DNA of 64,000 nt from an uncultured bacterium (GTDB lineage Bacteria; Bacteroidota; Bacteroidia; Bacteroidales; Bacteroidaceae), in the NCBI GenBank assembly GCA_905215555.1, contig CAJMQU010000005.1, positions 62,001 to 126,000 of the forward strand, read 5' to 3'. Shown here piece by piece: positions 8,971 through 19,500 of this stretch. The position numbers and the translations under genes were made by a program. The notes under the pieces are model-generated. The model did no database searches and was not told the origin of the DNA. It worked only from the letters and a program-made list of their open reading frames with translations. Numbering within the stretch: the stretch's first letter is position 1; every line of letters begins with the position of its first letter.

Positions 8971-11900
8971 ATGTTAACTATCAAATTAATCATGAAGAAC
9001 AAAAGAAAAGAAAAACGCCTATGCAGACTTATTCTTGTCTGCTGCGCTTTGTTGCTGTTCATTTCGGTCAGCGCATTTGCCCAACAGCAAGTCACAGTCA
9101 GCGGAAACGTAAAAGATGAAAAGGGAGAACCCATCATCGGAGCCAACATCATCGTAAAAGGTACAGGCACAGGAAGCGTCAGCAATGTAGACGGAGAATT
9201 CTCACTGCCCAATGTACCTAACGGAGCCACACTCGAAATTTCCTTTATCGGCTATCTGAACCAGGACGTAAAAGTCAGCGGCACCAAACCTATCAACATC
9301 ATTCTAAAGGAAGATACTAAAATGCTCGATGAAGTGGTTGTAGTGGGATATGGGGTACAACGTAAGTCAGACATGACAGGTGCAGTCGCTTCCGTAAACA
9401 CCAAAACATTAGAGAACCGCCCGCAAGCCAACATCATTCAGTCTTTGCAGGGAGCCGTACCGGGACTGAACATTTCAGTGACCGGAACCAATGCCGAAGG
9501 TTCGTCCACCAAAACCCGCATCCGTGGTGAAAACTCCATCACGGCAGACAATAAGCCACTGATTATTCTGGATGGTATTCCTTTTGACGGTCCCTGGTCG
9601 GAAATCAATCCGAACGATGTAGAGTCCATTGAAGTGCTGAAAGATGCTTCTTCGGCTGCCATCTACGGTGCACGCGGTTCAAACGGAGTCATCCTGATCA
9701 CTTCCAAAAGAGGAGAGAAAGGCAAGGTGGTCGTAGCTTATGACACATACGTCACCATTGATAATCCGATTAATTTACCCCGCCTCATGAACGGCGCTGA
9801 ATTCTGGAAATACAAGACTGAAGCATTGAGAGACGCCAATACCACTCCGCCGACAGAAAGCAATCCGGAACCTTGGATGGGATCGATTACCGCTACCGAA
9901 CTGCGTATGCACGAAGCGGGAACAGACACCGACTGGCTGGACCTGGCAACTCGCACCGGCTTCAAACAACAACATAACATCTCATTCCGTGGTGGAGTGA
10001 ACAAAACAAATTATTTCGTATCGCTGAACTATACGGACGTGAAAGGTACGGCAGTCGGCAACCAATTCAAGCGTTACAATATCCGCTTCAACCTGGATCA
10101 GGAATTCAATTCCTGGCTGAAATTCTCCACCAGCACACAGTTGGGCCGCTACGACCGAAGCGGCAGTAGTGCTTCATTCTCCAGAGCTTTCCGAATGAAC
10201 CCGCTGGCTGAAGCTTATGACGAAGAAGGCAATATCCGTTCGGCCGCCTGGGAAGACTCCAGCGAAGCCTTTTCGGTAAACCCGCTAAGCAGTCTCAACA
10301 ATAAGAGCAGTGATATACGTTCCAAAGTAATCACTAACAATGTTATTGAAATTAAACTGCCGTTCGTTCCGGGATTAAGCTATAAGCTGAACACCGGTTA
10401 TACTTACCAAGATAGCAGCTGGAAGCAATATCAGGGAATGGATACTTACTACGGCGCCCGTTCCAACGGTATTCTGAATACCGACGACTGGCATTCACAG
10501 GAATGGATTCTGGAAAACATCATCACCTATACCCGCGAGTTCGGCAAGCACCGCATCTTCTTCACCGGACTCTATTCCGCCCAAAGCTATGAGAAAGAAG
10601 GTAACGGTATGGAAGGAAAAGACTTCCCGAACGACGTGATGTATTATTATCAGATTTCCAAAGCAGCCACTATGTCGGGAAGTTCCAGCTATACGAAGCA
10701 GAACCACATTTCACAGATGGCGCGTCTGAACTATTCATACGACAGCCGCTACCTGCTGACACTGACGGCACGCCGTGACGGTTACTCGGCATTCGGCAGC
10801 AAATCCAAATTCGGTGTATTCCCTTCCATGGCTATCGGCTGGAATGTCTCTAACGAACATTTCTTCCAGGCAAGTCCGCTGGCAAAAGTCGTCAGCAACC
10901 TGAAATATCGCTTGTCATGGGGTAAGAACGGTAATGAAGCCGTGGGCGCCTACACCACATTGCCTGAACTCTCGACGTTCAACTATCTGAAAGACGACCA
11001 TACACCGAGCTATGGTTTCTATCCTTCCAAACTGGCTTCTCCCTCATTGGGATGGGAAACGACACAGTCCGTCAACACGGGTATCGACTTTCAACTGTGG
11101 AACGGACGTATCCAGGGATCTTTCGATATGTACTGGTCGACAACCAGCGACTTGCTGCTGAACCGCTCCATTCCTACCATCAACGGAACAGGAAACATTA
11201 CCGAGAACATCGGTGAAACCCAAAACCGCGGTCTGGAATTGCAAATCACTTCAAACAATATCACCAAGAAGGATTTCGAGTGGTCAACCACTTTCAACCT
11301 GTCGCACTATAAAACCAAGATTGTCAATGTAGGCCTCTATGATGCCGACGGCAAACCTATGGATGACATCGGTTCCAGATGGTTCATCGGCGAACCTATC
11401 AGTGTGAACTACGACTACCGCTTCATCGGTATCTGGCAGATCACCGACCCGGCAAATCCCAACGGTCAGCAAGACCCGAACTATCGCTACTCCATCCCCG
11501 GATACATGAAATATCATGATAAGGATGGCGTAAACGACATCACTCCGGCAGACAAGGAAATCATCGGTTCGGCCATCCCCAAGGTTACTATGGGTATGAT
11601 GAATACTTTCCGTTACAAGAATGTGAGCCTCAGCGTATTCCTGAACGCACAACTGGGACAGACCGCCAACAACTGGCTCTACGATGTGTCTCACAACTCT
11701 TATCGCCAGAACCGCCTGATAGTAGACTTCTGGACTCCGGAAAATCCGACCAACAAGTATCCGAAAAACTCTTTAGACACCTCCGTGAACCCGATGGGTG
11801 CCGGCTTCTACGAAAAGACCGACTTCCTCCGTGTACAGGACATCACACTGGGCTACCGCATCCCTCAACGCTGGCTGAAGAAGATTTCACTGAACCGCCT

Positions 11901-12033
11901 CGAAGTGTACATGAACATCAAGAACCTGGCAACCTGGACAAGCTGGACCGGTCTGGATCCGGAATTTATCAGCGACCAACAGTCCACCCCACAGGTACGT
12001 TCATTCACATTCGGTCTGAAACTTGATTTATAA
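8971..12033 (+). CDS. susC: SusC/RagA family TonB-dependent outer membrane transporter
   Basis: A 1020-residue outer membrane channel that works with the SusD lipoprotein and TonB-ExbBD energy. After a signal peptide ending SAFAQ come a carboxypeptidase-regulatory-like domain (GNVKDEKGEPIIGANIIVKG), the SusC signature LDEVVVVGYGVQRK, the plug domain (IIQSLQGAVPGL, VLKDASSAAIYGARGSNGV) and a beta barrel ending in SFTFGLKLDL with terminal hydrophobic residues. An internal ATG at 8992 is an alternative start. Neighbouring genes are a peptidase, an isoaspartyl dipeptidase and a dicarboxylate carrier, with no glycoside hydrolase, so the cargo is more likely peptide than glycan. Confidence 0.93.
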   Translation: MLTIKLIMKNKRKEKRLCRLILVCCALLLFISVSAFAQQQVTVSGNVKDEKGEPIIGANIIVKGTGTGSVSNVDGEFSLPNVPNGATLEISFIGYLNQDVKVSGTKPINIILKEDTKMLDEVVVVGYGVQRKSDMTGAVASVNTKTLENRPQANIIQSLQGAVPGLNISVTGTNAEGSSTKTRIRGENSITADNKPLIILDGIPFDGPWSEINPNDVESIEVLKDASSAAIYGARGSNGVILITSKRGEKGKVVVAYDTYVTIDNPINLPRLMNGAEFWKYKTEALRDANTTPPTESNPEPWMGSITATELRMHEAGTDTDWLDLATRTGFKQQHNISFRGGVNKTNYFVSLNYTDVKGTAVGNQFKRYNIRFNLDQEFNSWLKFSTSTQLGRYDRSGSSASFSRAFRMNPLAEAYDEEGNIRSAAWEDSSEAFSVNPLSSLNNKSSDIRSKVITNNVIEIKLPFVPGLSYKLNTGYTYQDSSWKQYQGMDTYYGARSNGILNTDDWHSQEWILENIITYTREFGKHRIFFTGLYSAQSYEKEGNGMEGKDFPNDVMYYYQISKAATMSGSSSYTKQNHISQMARLNYSYDSRYLLTLTARRDGYSAFGSKSKFGVFPSMAIGWNVSNEHFFQASPLAKVVSNLKYRLSWGKNGNEAVGAYTTLPELSTFNYLKDDHTPSYGFYPSKLASPSLGWETTQSVNTGIDFQLWNGRIQGSFDMYWSTTSDLLLNRSIPTINGTGNITENIGETQNRGLELQITSNNITKKDFEWSTTFNLSHYKTKIVNVGLYDADGKPMDDIGSRWFIGEPISVNYDYRFIGIWQITDPANPNGQQDPNYRYSIPGYMKYHDKDGVNDITPADKEIIGSAIPKVTMGMMNTFRYKNVSLSVFLNAQLGQTANNWLYDVSHNSYRQNRLIVDFWTPENPTNKYPKNSLDTSVNPMGAGFYEKTDFLRVQDITLGYRIPQRWLKKISLNRLEVYMNIKNLATWTSWTGLDPEFISDQQSTPQVRSFTFGLKLDL

Positions 12034-12054
12034 ACCGCTAAAAAAGAGAAAAGT

Positions 12055-13848
12055 ATGAAAAAGCTAAAATATACACTGATAGCACTACTTGTGCTCTGCA
12101 CCACCGGATGCAACGAGTCCGGTTTCCTGGAAGAAGACCCGCGTGCTTCACTCTATCCTGAAAACCTGCTAGTAGATTACAACGGATTCCAGTCCATGGT
12201 AATCACCCTCAACGGAATGATGCGCAACGAATACCGCCGTGCCGATGCACTGGGGGGCGGCCTGCCGCTTGTGCTGCACGCAGCATGGGGGAGCGGTGTC
12301 GATAATTCATGGAGCAACAACTCACACAGCGAGTTCAAGTATATGTACTATCCGTCCCAAATCAACCAGACAGACTTACGGATATTCCAGAACATCTTCC
12401 AATGGTGCTATCGCATCATCAACACTGCCAATATGGTGATTTCACGTGCCGAAGGCAGCGGCATCGACTGGAAAGGAACAGAAACGGAGGCTGCCGCTCA
12501 TAAGAACAAGATTATAGCGCAAGCCCGCTTCTTCCGCGCATGGGCCTATCGCCACCTGACTTATTCATTCGGCGCCGTACCTCTGTCAACCGAGGAGATT
12601 ACAGGTATGAACTACCGCAACGACTGGGAACGCAACTCCGTAGAATCGATTCGTAAAGTGATGGAGCAGGATTTCACGTTCGCCGTAAACAACCTACCGC
12701 TCCGCGAAGAGAACAACAGCAAGATTTCAGGAGCCGTAGCACGCCACTATCTGGGTGAGTTATATCTGGCGATGGACCAGCCCGGCAAAACCGCCGAAGT
12801 ATTGAAACCGCTGGTAGAAAGTAAGGAATACAGCCTGATGACTACCCGCTTCGGGAAGAACGCTACCAATCCCGGCTGTCCCTTCATCGATGTATTCCGC
12901 ACGCCGATGTATGCGGATGGAAACATGGAAGTGCTGTATGCCTTTGTCAATACAGAGCCGGAGAACAGTGCTTTCGGTACGGCCGAGGTGTACATGAAGA
13001 GTACTTATAAGAACTATTATTCCAACGATGGCGTCATCAACAAAAGTAATATGAAAGACCCGGACTATACAAGCGGTGCGGCTACCTGGCCCCAGGTATT
13101 CTGGATAAACAACGGTGGTAAGGGTGCCGGACGTTGCGTACCGTCACGGGGAGCTTTCCGCCTTTACAACTACAAGGATCAGGGTACAAAGGATGACCGC
13201 ATATCCGATTACGCAGTGGTATGGACCATCAATGAGAAAGGTGCCGACGGCAAAGTCACAGAATATCTGAATAACGGGAAAACGGTAGTGGACACCATCG
13301 TAAGCGCCGCCATGCTGGATGACAACAAAACCACCATCAAGAAGTATAACTGGCCTACCACCCGCAAATGGGACTACGTAGCACCATTGATGGCAAATGG
13401 TGACAAGGACGGATGCTATCAGGATATCGTATACCTTCGTCTGGCAGACACTTATCTGCTCTATGCGGAAGCTTTGCTGAAGAACAATCAGGCAGGTGAA
13501 GCCATCAAATGGATCAACAAGGTGCGCAACCGTTCCAATGCTGTCAGCATCACGGAAGCCGAACTGACGGCAGGAGGACTCGACTTCATCCTGGACGAAC
13601 GCAGCCGCGAACTCCTTTCGGAAGAAGAACGCCGCCATACTCTGATTCGCGTCAGCCAGGAGAAAGGCGGAGATGAACGAGACGTGAATAATTACTTCAA
13701 ACGCCGTATGCGCCAGTTGAACGAAATTGCAGGACGCGATGCACGAGGTATGAATGCGTATGAAACTCCGGTACTCTTCCCGATCCCGCAAGAGTTCATT
13801 GACTCCAATACAGGCAGACAATTGGAGAATAATCCGGGATATCTATAA
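12055..13848 (+). CDS. susD: SusD/RagB family substrate-binding lipoprotein
   Basis: A surface lipoprotein of 597 residues that caps the SusC channel and captures substrate. The lipobox is CTTGC with the lipidated Cys at residue 19. The TPR-like SusD fold is shown by FFRAWAYRHLTYSFGAVPL, ARHYLGELYLAM, DIVYLRLADTYLLYAEALL and the C-terminal block LDERSRELLSEEERR. The C-terminus FPIPQEFIDSNTGRQLENN-PGY is typical. It begins 21 bases after susC, in the same operon. Confidence 0.93.
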   Translation: MKKLKYTLIALLVLCTTGCNESGFLEEDPRASLYPENLLVDYNGFQSMVITLNGMMRNEYRRADALGGGLPLVLHAAWGSGVDNSWSNNSHSEFKYMYYPSQINQTDLRIFQNIFQWCYRIINTANMVISRAEGSGIDWKGTETEAAAHKNKIIAQARFFRAWAYRHLTYSFGAVPLSTEEITGMNYRNDWERNSVESIRKVMEQDFTFAVNNLPLREENNSKISGAVARHYLGELYLAMDQPGKTAEVLKPLVESKEYSLMTTRFGKNATNPGCPFIDVFRTPMYADGNMEVLYAFVNTEPENSAFGTAEVYMKSTYKNYYSNDGVINKSNMKDPDYTSGAATWPQVFWINNGGKGAGRCVPSRGAFRLYNYKDQGTKDDRISDYAVVWTINEKGADGKVTEYLNNGKTVVDTIVSAAMLDDNKTTIKKYNWPTTRKWDYVAPLMANGDKDGCYQDIVYLRLADTYLLYAEALLKNNQAGEAIKWINKVRNRSNAVSITEAELTAGGLDFILDERSRELLSEEERRHTLIRVSQEKGGDERDVNNYFKRRMRQLNEIAGRDARGMNAYETPVLFPIPQEFIDSNTGRQLENNPGYL

Positions 13849-13881
13849 GAAAATATCCATTATTAGTTGATAACATGATAA

Positions 13882-13926
13882 GATAAATTAAGTTTTTAGC
13901 GCAAAGCGTTAGAAACTTAATTTATC
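13882..13926. repeat. 21-bp perfect-length hairpin between susD and dcuC
   Basis: Arms 13882-13902 and 13906-13926 pair over 21 positions (two of them G-U) around an AAA loop; the inner core is TAGCGC-AAA-GCGTTA. No run of T follows, so it does not look like a simple terminator. It may protect the upstream susCD message from 3' exonucleases or set the ratio between susCD and the downstream genes. Confidence 0.75.
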
Positions 13927-13956
13927 CAGCACTTAAACTTAAAAGCCAATCAAGAT

Positions 13957-15345
13957 ATGTCAGTCACAGCCTTTTTACTCTGTATTGCAGTGACCACCTT
14001 CACTGCCATCTATCTCTACCGGAAACTCAACCCGCAAGGAGTACTGATGTTGGCCGGACTCATCATGCTGACATTTGCCCTCGTGCTCAACATCCAGCCG
14101 GTGACTCCGGCCAAGCCTACCGGCAGCATTGTCTTCGACTTGGTGAAAGTGGTGGAGGAAACATTTATCGGCAACCTCTCCCGCGCAGGCCTCATGATCA
14201 TGACTATCGGCGGTTATGTGACCTTCATGAACCATATACAAGCCACCAATGCCCTGGTGCATATATCCATGAAACCACTTGGATTCTTCCGCCGTTACCC
14301 CTACCTGGCAGCCACTGTCACCATCCCTATCGGCCAACTGCTATTTATCACAACTCCCTCGGCAGCAGGTTTAGGACTATTGCTTGTCGCATCCGTCTAC
14401 CCCGTCCTGGTGGGACTGGGAGTGAGCCGACTGACTGCTTTATCCGTCATTGCCGCCGCAACGCTTTTCGACCAAGGACCCGGTTCGGCAAACACGGCTC
14501 TTGCCGCCGAACTTATCAACCAAACCAACGTGGCTTATTTCATCACCCACCAACTGCCGCTGGCCATCCCTACCACCCTGGTAGTCATGGCACTGTTTTA
14601 TTTCAACAATAGGTATCTCGATAAAAAAGAAGCCGCCCGGCAGAATACGGAAACAAGCGGAAAGACGGAAACTCCGCAGTCCTCCACCCGACCGGATATT
14701 CCCTTGATATTCGCTTTGCTCCCCGTACTTCCGCTGGCACTTCTCATTCTGTTTTCACCTTACATAGGTTTGTTTCAACCTCCCATCACACTCAATACGA
14801 CCACAGCAATGATGTTTTCCCTGTTAATCTCACTCGTATTCGTAAGTTGCCACACACACAATATACGAAAAACGTTTGATGCCTTCTCCAGCTTCTGGAA
14901 GGGAATGGGCAATGTCTTTGCAAATGTGGTGACGCTGATTGTGGCATCCGAGGTATTCTCAAAAGGACTTATCAGCCTCGGATTTATCGACTCACTGGTA
15001 GATTGCTCCACGCATATAGGCCTTTCCGGCATTGCCATCGCGGCAGTCTTTGCCCTTATCATCTTCTGTGCAGCCATGCTCATGGGAAGCGGGAATGCCG
15101 CTTTCTTCTCTTTCGGCCCTCTGCTTCCGGGCATTGCCGGACAACTGGGTATGCCTGCCTATTCCCTCGTGCTTCCGTTACAATTATCCGCCAGCATGGG
15201 GCGTGCAGCGTCTCCCATAGCGGGAATCATTGTCGCCATTGCCGGTGTGGCAGGCGTATCACCCATCGAACTGGCAAAGAGAAACACCCTGCCCCTAGTT
15301 GGCAGCATCCTGTTCCTGATAGCTTATCATTTCATTACACTATAA
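13957..15345 (+). CDS. dcuC: DcuC-type anaerobic C4-dicarboxylate carrier
   Basis: A polytopic inner membrane protein of 462 residues with about 12 hydrophobic spans. DcuC proteins exchange succinate, fumarate, aspartate and similar acids in anaerobes. Family blocks include GGYVTFMNHIQATNALVHI, TTPSAAGLGLLLVASVYPVL, FDQGPGSANTALAAEL, LMGSGNAAFFSFGPLLPGI and QLSASMGRAASPIAGII. The gene lies between susD and the isoaspartyl dipeptidase gene and ends six bases before it. The context suggests it handles aspartate or the succinate/fumarate formed from it. Confidence 0.85.
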   Translation: MSVTAFLLCIAVTTFTAIYLYRKLNPQGVLMLAGLIMLTFALVLNIQPVTPAKPTGSIVFDLVKVVEETFIGNLSRAGLMIMTIGGYVTFMNHIQATNALVHISMKPLGFFRRYPYLAATVTIPIGQLLFITTPSAAGLGLLLVASVYPVLVGLGVSRLTALSVIAAATLFDQGPGSANTALAAELINQTNVAYFITHQLPLAIPTTLVVMALFYFNNRYLDKKEAARQNTETSGKTETPQSSTRPDIPLIFALLPVLPLALLILFSPYIGLFQPPITLNTTTAMMFSLLISLVFVSCHTHNIRKTFDAFSSFWKGMGNVFANVVTLIVASEVFSKGLISLGFIDSLVDCSTHIGLSGIAIAAVFALIIFCAAMLMGSGNAAFFSFGPLLPGIAGQLGMPAYSLVLPLQLSASMGRAASPIAGIIVAIAGVAGVSPIELAKRNTLPLVGSILFLIAYHFITL

Positions 15346-15351
15346 AACTTC

Positions 15352-16503
15352 ATGACCATGTTTACACTGATAAAAAATGCGAACCTGTACGCCCCCGAAC
15401 CTCTCGGCATGAACGACATTCTGCTGGCGGACGACAAGGTCGCTTTCATAGACCGGAAAATAGACCTGTCAGGCATTCCCTATGAAACCATAGATGCCGC
15501 AGGATGTGCCGTCACCCCCGGTTTCATCGACCAACATGTCCACATCACCGGAGGAGGAGGCCAGACAGGATATGCCTCATTAGTCCCCGACGTATCTGTG
15601 AGCGAACTGGTGGCTTGCGGAACCACCACCGTGCTGGGACTGCTCGGAACAGACGGCTTCGTAAAAGAACTGACCACCCTATATGCCAAAACAAAAGCCC
15701 TGGAAGACGATGGCCTTAGCGCTTATATGCTGACCGGCTTCTACGGCCTGCCATCCAAAACACTGATGTCCTGCGTTGCAGACGATCTTATATTCATTGA
15801 TAAAGTGATCGGTTGCAAGTTGGCCATGAGTGACGACCGCAGCGCTTTCCCCACCGAACCGGAGATATTGCGCCTCATCAATCAAGTACGCCTCGGCGGT
15901 TTCACCTCCGGCAAAGGAGGTGTCCTGCACATTCATCTCGGAGCATTGCCTGAAGGCATTACCCCGTTGCTGAACATCGTCCGGCACTATCCCACTCTTG
16001 TCTCTTACCTCTCACCTACTCACCTGATACGTACGGAAGCATTATTCCACCAAGCCATTGAGTTCGCCCGTATGGGAGGCATGGCAGATTTTTCTACCGG
16101 AGGGACCAAGTTCGATGCTCCCCACCGTTGCGTGATGAAAGCCCTTGAAGCCGACGTGCCGCTGGACCGTATCACATTCTCCAGTGACGGACGAGGAGGC
16201 GTGCGCCGTGTAAATCCGGAAACTGGAGAGACCACCTATCGCCCCGCCCCACTACACCTCAATCTACAGGAAATGACACTACTCGTAAAAGAGGGATTAC
16301 TGCCTCTGGAAAAGGCTCTCACTCTCATCACCAGTAATCCGGCACGTAATCTCAAACTACATGCCAAAGGCAGAATAGCTGTCGGTTTCGATGCAGACCT
16401 TTGTTTTCTGGATGACAAGCTGTGTCTGACGGATGTCATCGCACGCGGCAAGGTGGCAATGAAGAATAAGAAGGTCGTAATGAAAGGGAGGTACGAAGAA
16501 TGA
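15352..16503 (+). CDS. iadA: Isoaspartyl dipeptidase (beta-aspartyl-peptidase)
   Basis: A 383-residue amidohydrolase without signal peptide, so cytoplasmic. IadA splits beta-aspartyl (isoaspartyl) dipeptides, which arise from aged Asn and Asp residues, and releases aspartate. The binuclear metal motif is DQHVHITGGGG, followed by TGYASLVPDVSVSELVACG and TTTVLGLLGTDG, all characteristic of IadA. HIHLGALPEG carries further metal ligands and FSSDGRGG the catalytic Asp. It overlaps the downstream gene by four bases (ATGA). With a Sus transporter, peptidase and dicarboxylate carrier it points to use of isoaspartyl peptides. Confidence 0.92.
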   Translation: MTMFTLIKNANLYAPEPLGMNDILLADDKVAFIDRKIDLSGIPYETIDAAGCAVTPGFIDQHVHITGGGGQTGYASLVPDVSVSELVACGTTTVLGLLGTDGFVKELTTLYAKTKALEDDGLSAYMLTGFYGLPSKTLMSCVADDLIFIDKVIGCKLAMSDDRSAFPTEPEILRLINQVRLGGFTSGKGGVLHIHLGALPEGITPLLNIVRHYPTLVSYLSPTHLIRTEALFHQAIEFARMGGMADFSTGGTKFDAPHRCVMKALEADVPLDRITFSSDGRGGVRRVNPETGETTYRPAPLHLNLQEMTLLVKEGLLPLEKALTLITSNPARNLKLHAKGRIAVGFDADLCFLDDKLCLTDVIARGKVAMKNKKVVMKGRYEE

Positions 16504-19500
16504 AAAAGTTATTGCTACTTCTCAGCGTCATTTTTCTCTGCACCGGAATTTATGCCTCACCGGTCCTTTCCTCCGGTGAGGGGAAATTCACCTACAAGGA
16601 TTATCCGCCTTTTGCCGACCGTCCGGTAGATGTTCATTACTACATTCCGGCTTCGGGCGATGTGCACCTTATGCCGGTCGTCTTCGTATTCGAAGGGGCG
16701 GACCGTGGCTACAGCTACCTGCTTAAAACCTGGAAACGGGAAGCTGAAAAACATAAATTCATGGTTTTCATTCCTCACTTCGACCTGAAAGAATATCCTT
16801 TATGCGATTATCAGGCAATCGGCGCCATTGATAATAGCAACAATACCGTGCGCCCTGTTGAAAAGCTGACCCCCGCCCTGATTGATAAAATGTTCGAGTA
16901 CATCAAAGAAAATTCAGGAAGCCGGAGGAAAGGGTATATGATTTACGGTCATTCAGCCGGAGGACAGTTCGTACAGCGTTTCATGCTCTTTTATGACAGC
17001 CCGTATGTAGAAAAGGCGGTCATAGCCAGTCCGGGATGGTACACTTTCCCCGATACTTCGCTAGACTTTCCTTACGGGGTGCGTGATATTCCTTATATCA
17101 CCCCCGAGACAATCAAGAAATATCTTGCCAAACCGATAATTCTCCAGTTGGCTACAGGTGACACCATCCGGGAATCTTATCTAAGAAAAACTCCCGAAGC
17201 GGAAGCCCAAGGACGCAACCGCTACGAACGCGGCAACAGTTTCTATCAATATCTCCACCAGATAGCCGCTGAAAAGAACTGGCCCTGCCACTGGCGGAAG
17301 ATAGAAGAACAAGGCATCGGCCACCATTCCACCGGTATGGGCAAGCGTGCCGTTCCGGTTATGCTGGAAGATTCATTGCGGGCGTTGTTCATCGGAAACA
17401 GTTATACCCAATATAATCATTTAGTTCGCCAGGTGCAAGCCATTGCCGCCTCCACGGGGCACAAACTCTCTGTGAAGCTGGTGGAGCATGGCGGCTGGAC
17501 ACTGAAGAGACATGCCTCCAATCCCGAAACCCTCGACGCCATCCGCGAGGGAAACTGGGACTTTGTGGTGCTGCAAGAGCAAAGCAAGGCTCCCGCCCGT
17601 GAAAAAGACTGGGTGCGGGAAAATGTATACAAACCGGCTTACTCCCTCGACAGCCTGCGCCGACTTTACAATCCCAAAGGAAAAACCGTCTTCTATATGA
17701 CCTGGGGACACAATATCGACACATATGCCGAAATGCAGCAACGCCTTGCCGAGAGTTACCTGGAAATAACCCGCCGGTTAAACGCCCGGTGTGCCCCCGT
17801 AGGTATAGCCTGGAAGCGTATCCGCACGGAGAATCCAGACCTCATGCTCTACAATCCCGATCATAGCCATCCGTCCATGCAAGGTTCTTATCTTGCTGCC
17901 AATGTATTCTGCACTGTCTTTTTCCAGAAGCCTTATACAAGCAGCTATCTTGCCGGGCTATCCTGCAAAGAAGCCCTCTATCTGCAACAGACAGCACAAG
18001 AAACCGTTCTGAGTAATCTTTCACTATGGAATATCCAGCCCTCGCCACAGCCCGGAGATGTTACCCGGCAGTTCTATCCCGATCCGGAAAGGAAATATAC
18101 TACCCCCACTCTCGGAAAACCGGTTGAAGAAGGTCTAGCTTCATTGTTTGAGATAACACAGCATTTGCAGACATTAGCCGACAAGCATCCTGATAAAGTG
18201 ACACTGGCCAATATCGGCAATACCCCGCAAGGAAGAGAAATACCGATTCTTTATTTCGGCACTGCAAAGGAAGACAAGAAGATAAAAGTCTGGATACAAG
18301 CAGGTATGCATGGCAATGAACCGGCCGGACCGGAAGCCGCCTGCCTGCTTGCCGGTTATCTGCTGGGCACTCCCAAAGGAGTTGATATCCTGAAGAAAGT
18401 CTCTCTTGCACTCATCCCTGTGGCCAATCCGGATGGCTACGCATTTCAGAACCGCAAGTCGGGCAGCGGCTTCGACCTGAACCGGGATCAGAGTAAATCA
18501 ACCGATCCGGTCACCCTGCTTCTCAAAGAAGCATACAGCAAATGGAGTCCTGAGATAGCTTTGGATATTCATGAGTTCAACCCTTTCCGCAAAGAGTTCG
18601 GACGTTTACGTGGAAGCCAAGCAGCTACAGCCGCCGATGTCTTGTTTCTACCCAGCGGCCATCTGAACATTTCCGATGGAATACGCCGTCTCTCCGACGG
18701 GTTGTTCCGCGAAGAGGCGGAAAAGGCATTGGCTGCCAATGGTTACAACTCCGGCTTTTACTTCACCCCGAACATACAGAATGATAGTTTGTATGCGATA
18801 AAAGACGCTAAAAGCCCGCAATCCAGTTCCACATACCAAGGACTTACCAATGCGGTATCCTTATTCATAGAAATACGGGGTATAGGGCTGGGAAGAACGT
18901 CTTTCGCCCGTCGTGCCGAGTGTGGTTTTGTAGTATCCCGCAGCCTTCTGGAAACGACAGCAATCCATCACAAGGAAGTCAAGAAGAACATACAAAAAGC
19001 AGTCAGGAAAACTTGTGCAGGAAAGAGTGATGTATACGTCACTTTCCAACCCACCCGTACAGAGCGTCCTGTTTCATTTATCGACCTTAGTAAGAAGGAA
19101 CGTTTTACGGAAAACCTACCGACTCTCGATGCTCTCCAACTGAAAGCGGCTTTAGTACGCAAACGCCCTAAAGCCTATATCCTGCCGGACAGTTGTCCGA
19201 TACAGGCAGAGAAATTACGAACTTTGGGAATAGAAGTGGAAAAGAGCCGGAAACCGTTCACGACCACTGTAGAGAAGTACATCGTCACTGAATACCGGAA
19301 ATCGGACAAGGAGTGGGAAAAGATTTATCCGGTCACCGTATCTACCCGAGTGATAAAGGAAAAGAAGCGTTTCGCGGCAGGCTGTTTCATTGTTCGCCTC
19401 GCGCAAAAGAATGCGAACCTTGCCATAACTCTTTTAGAGCCGGAATCTGTAAACGGCTTTGTCAACTTCGACGTGATTCATACGGGAGCGGGACAGGAAT

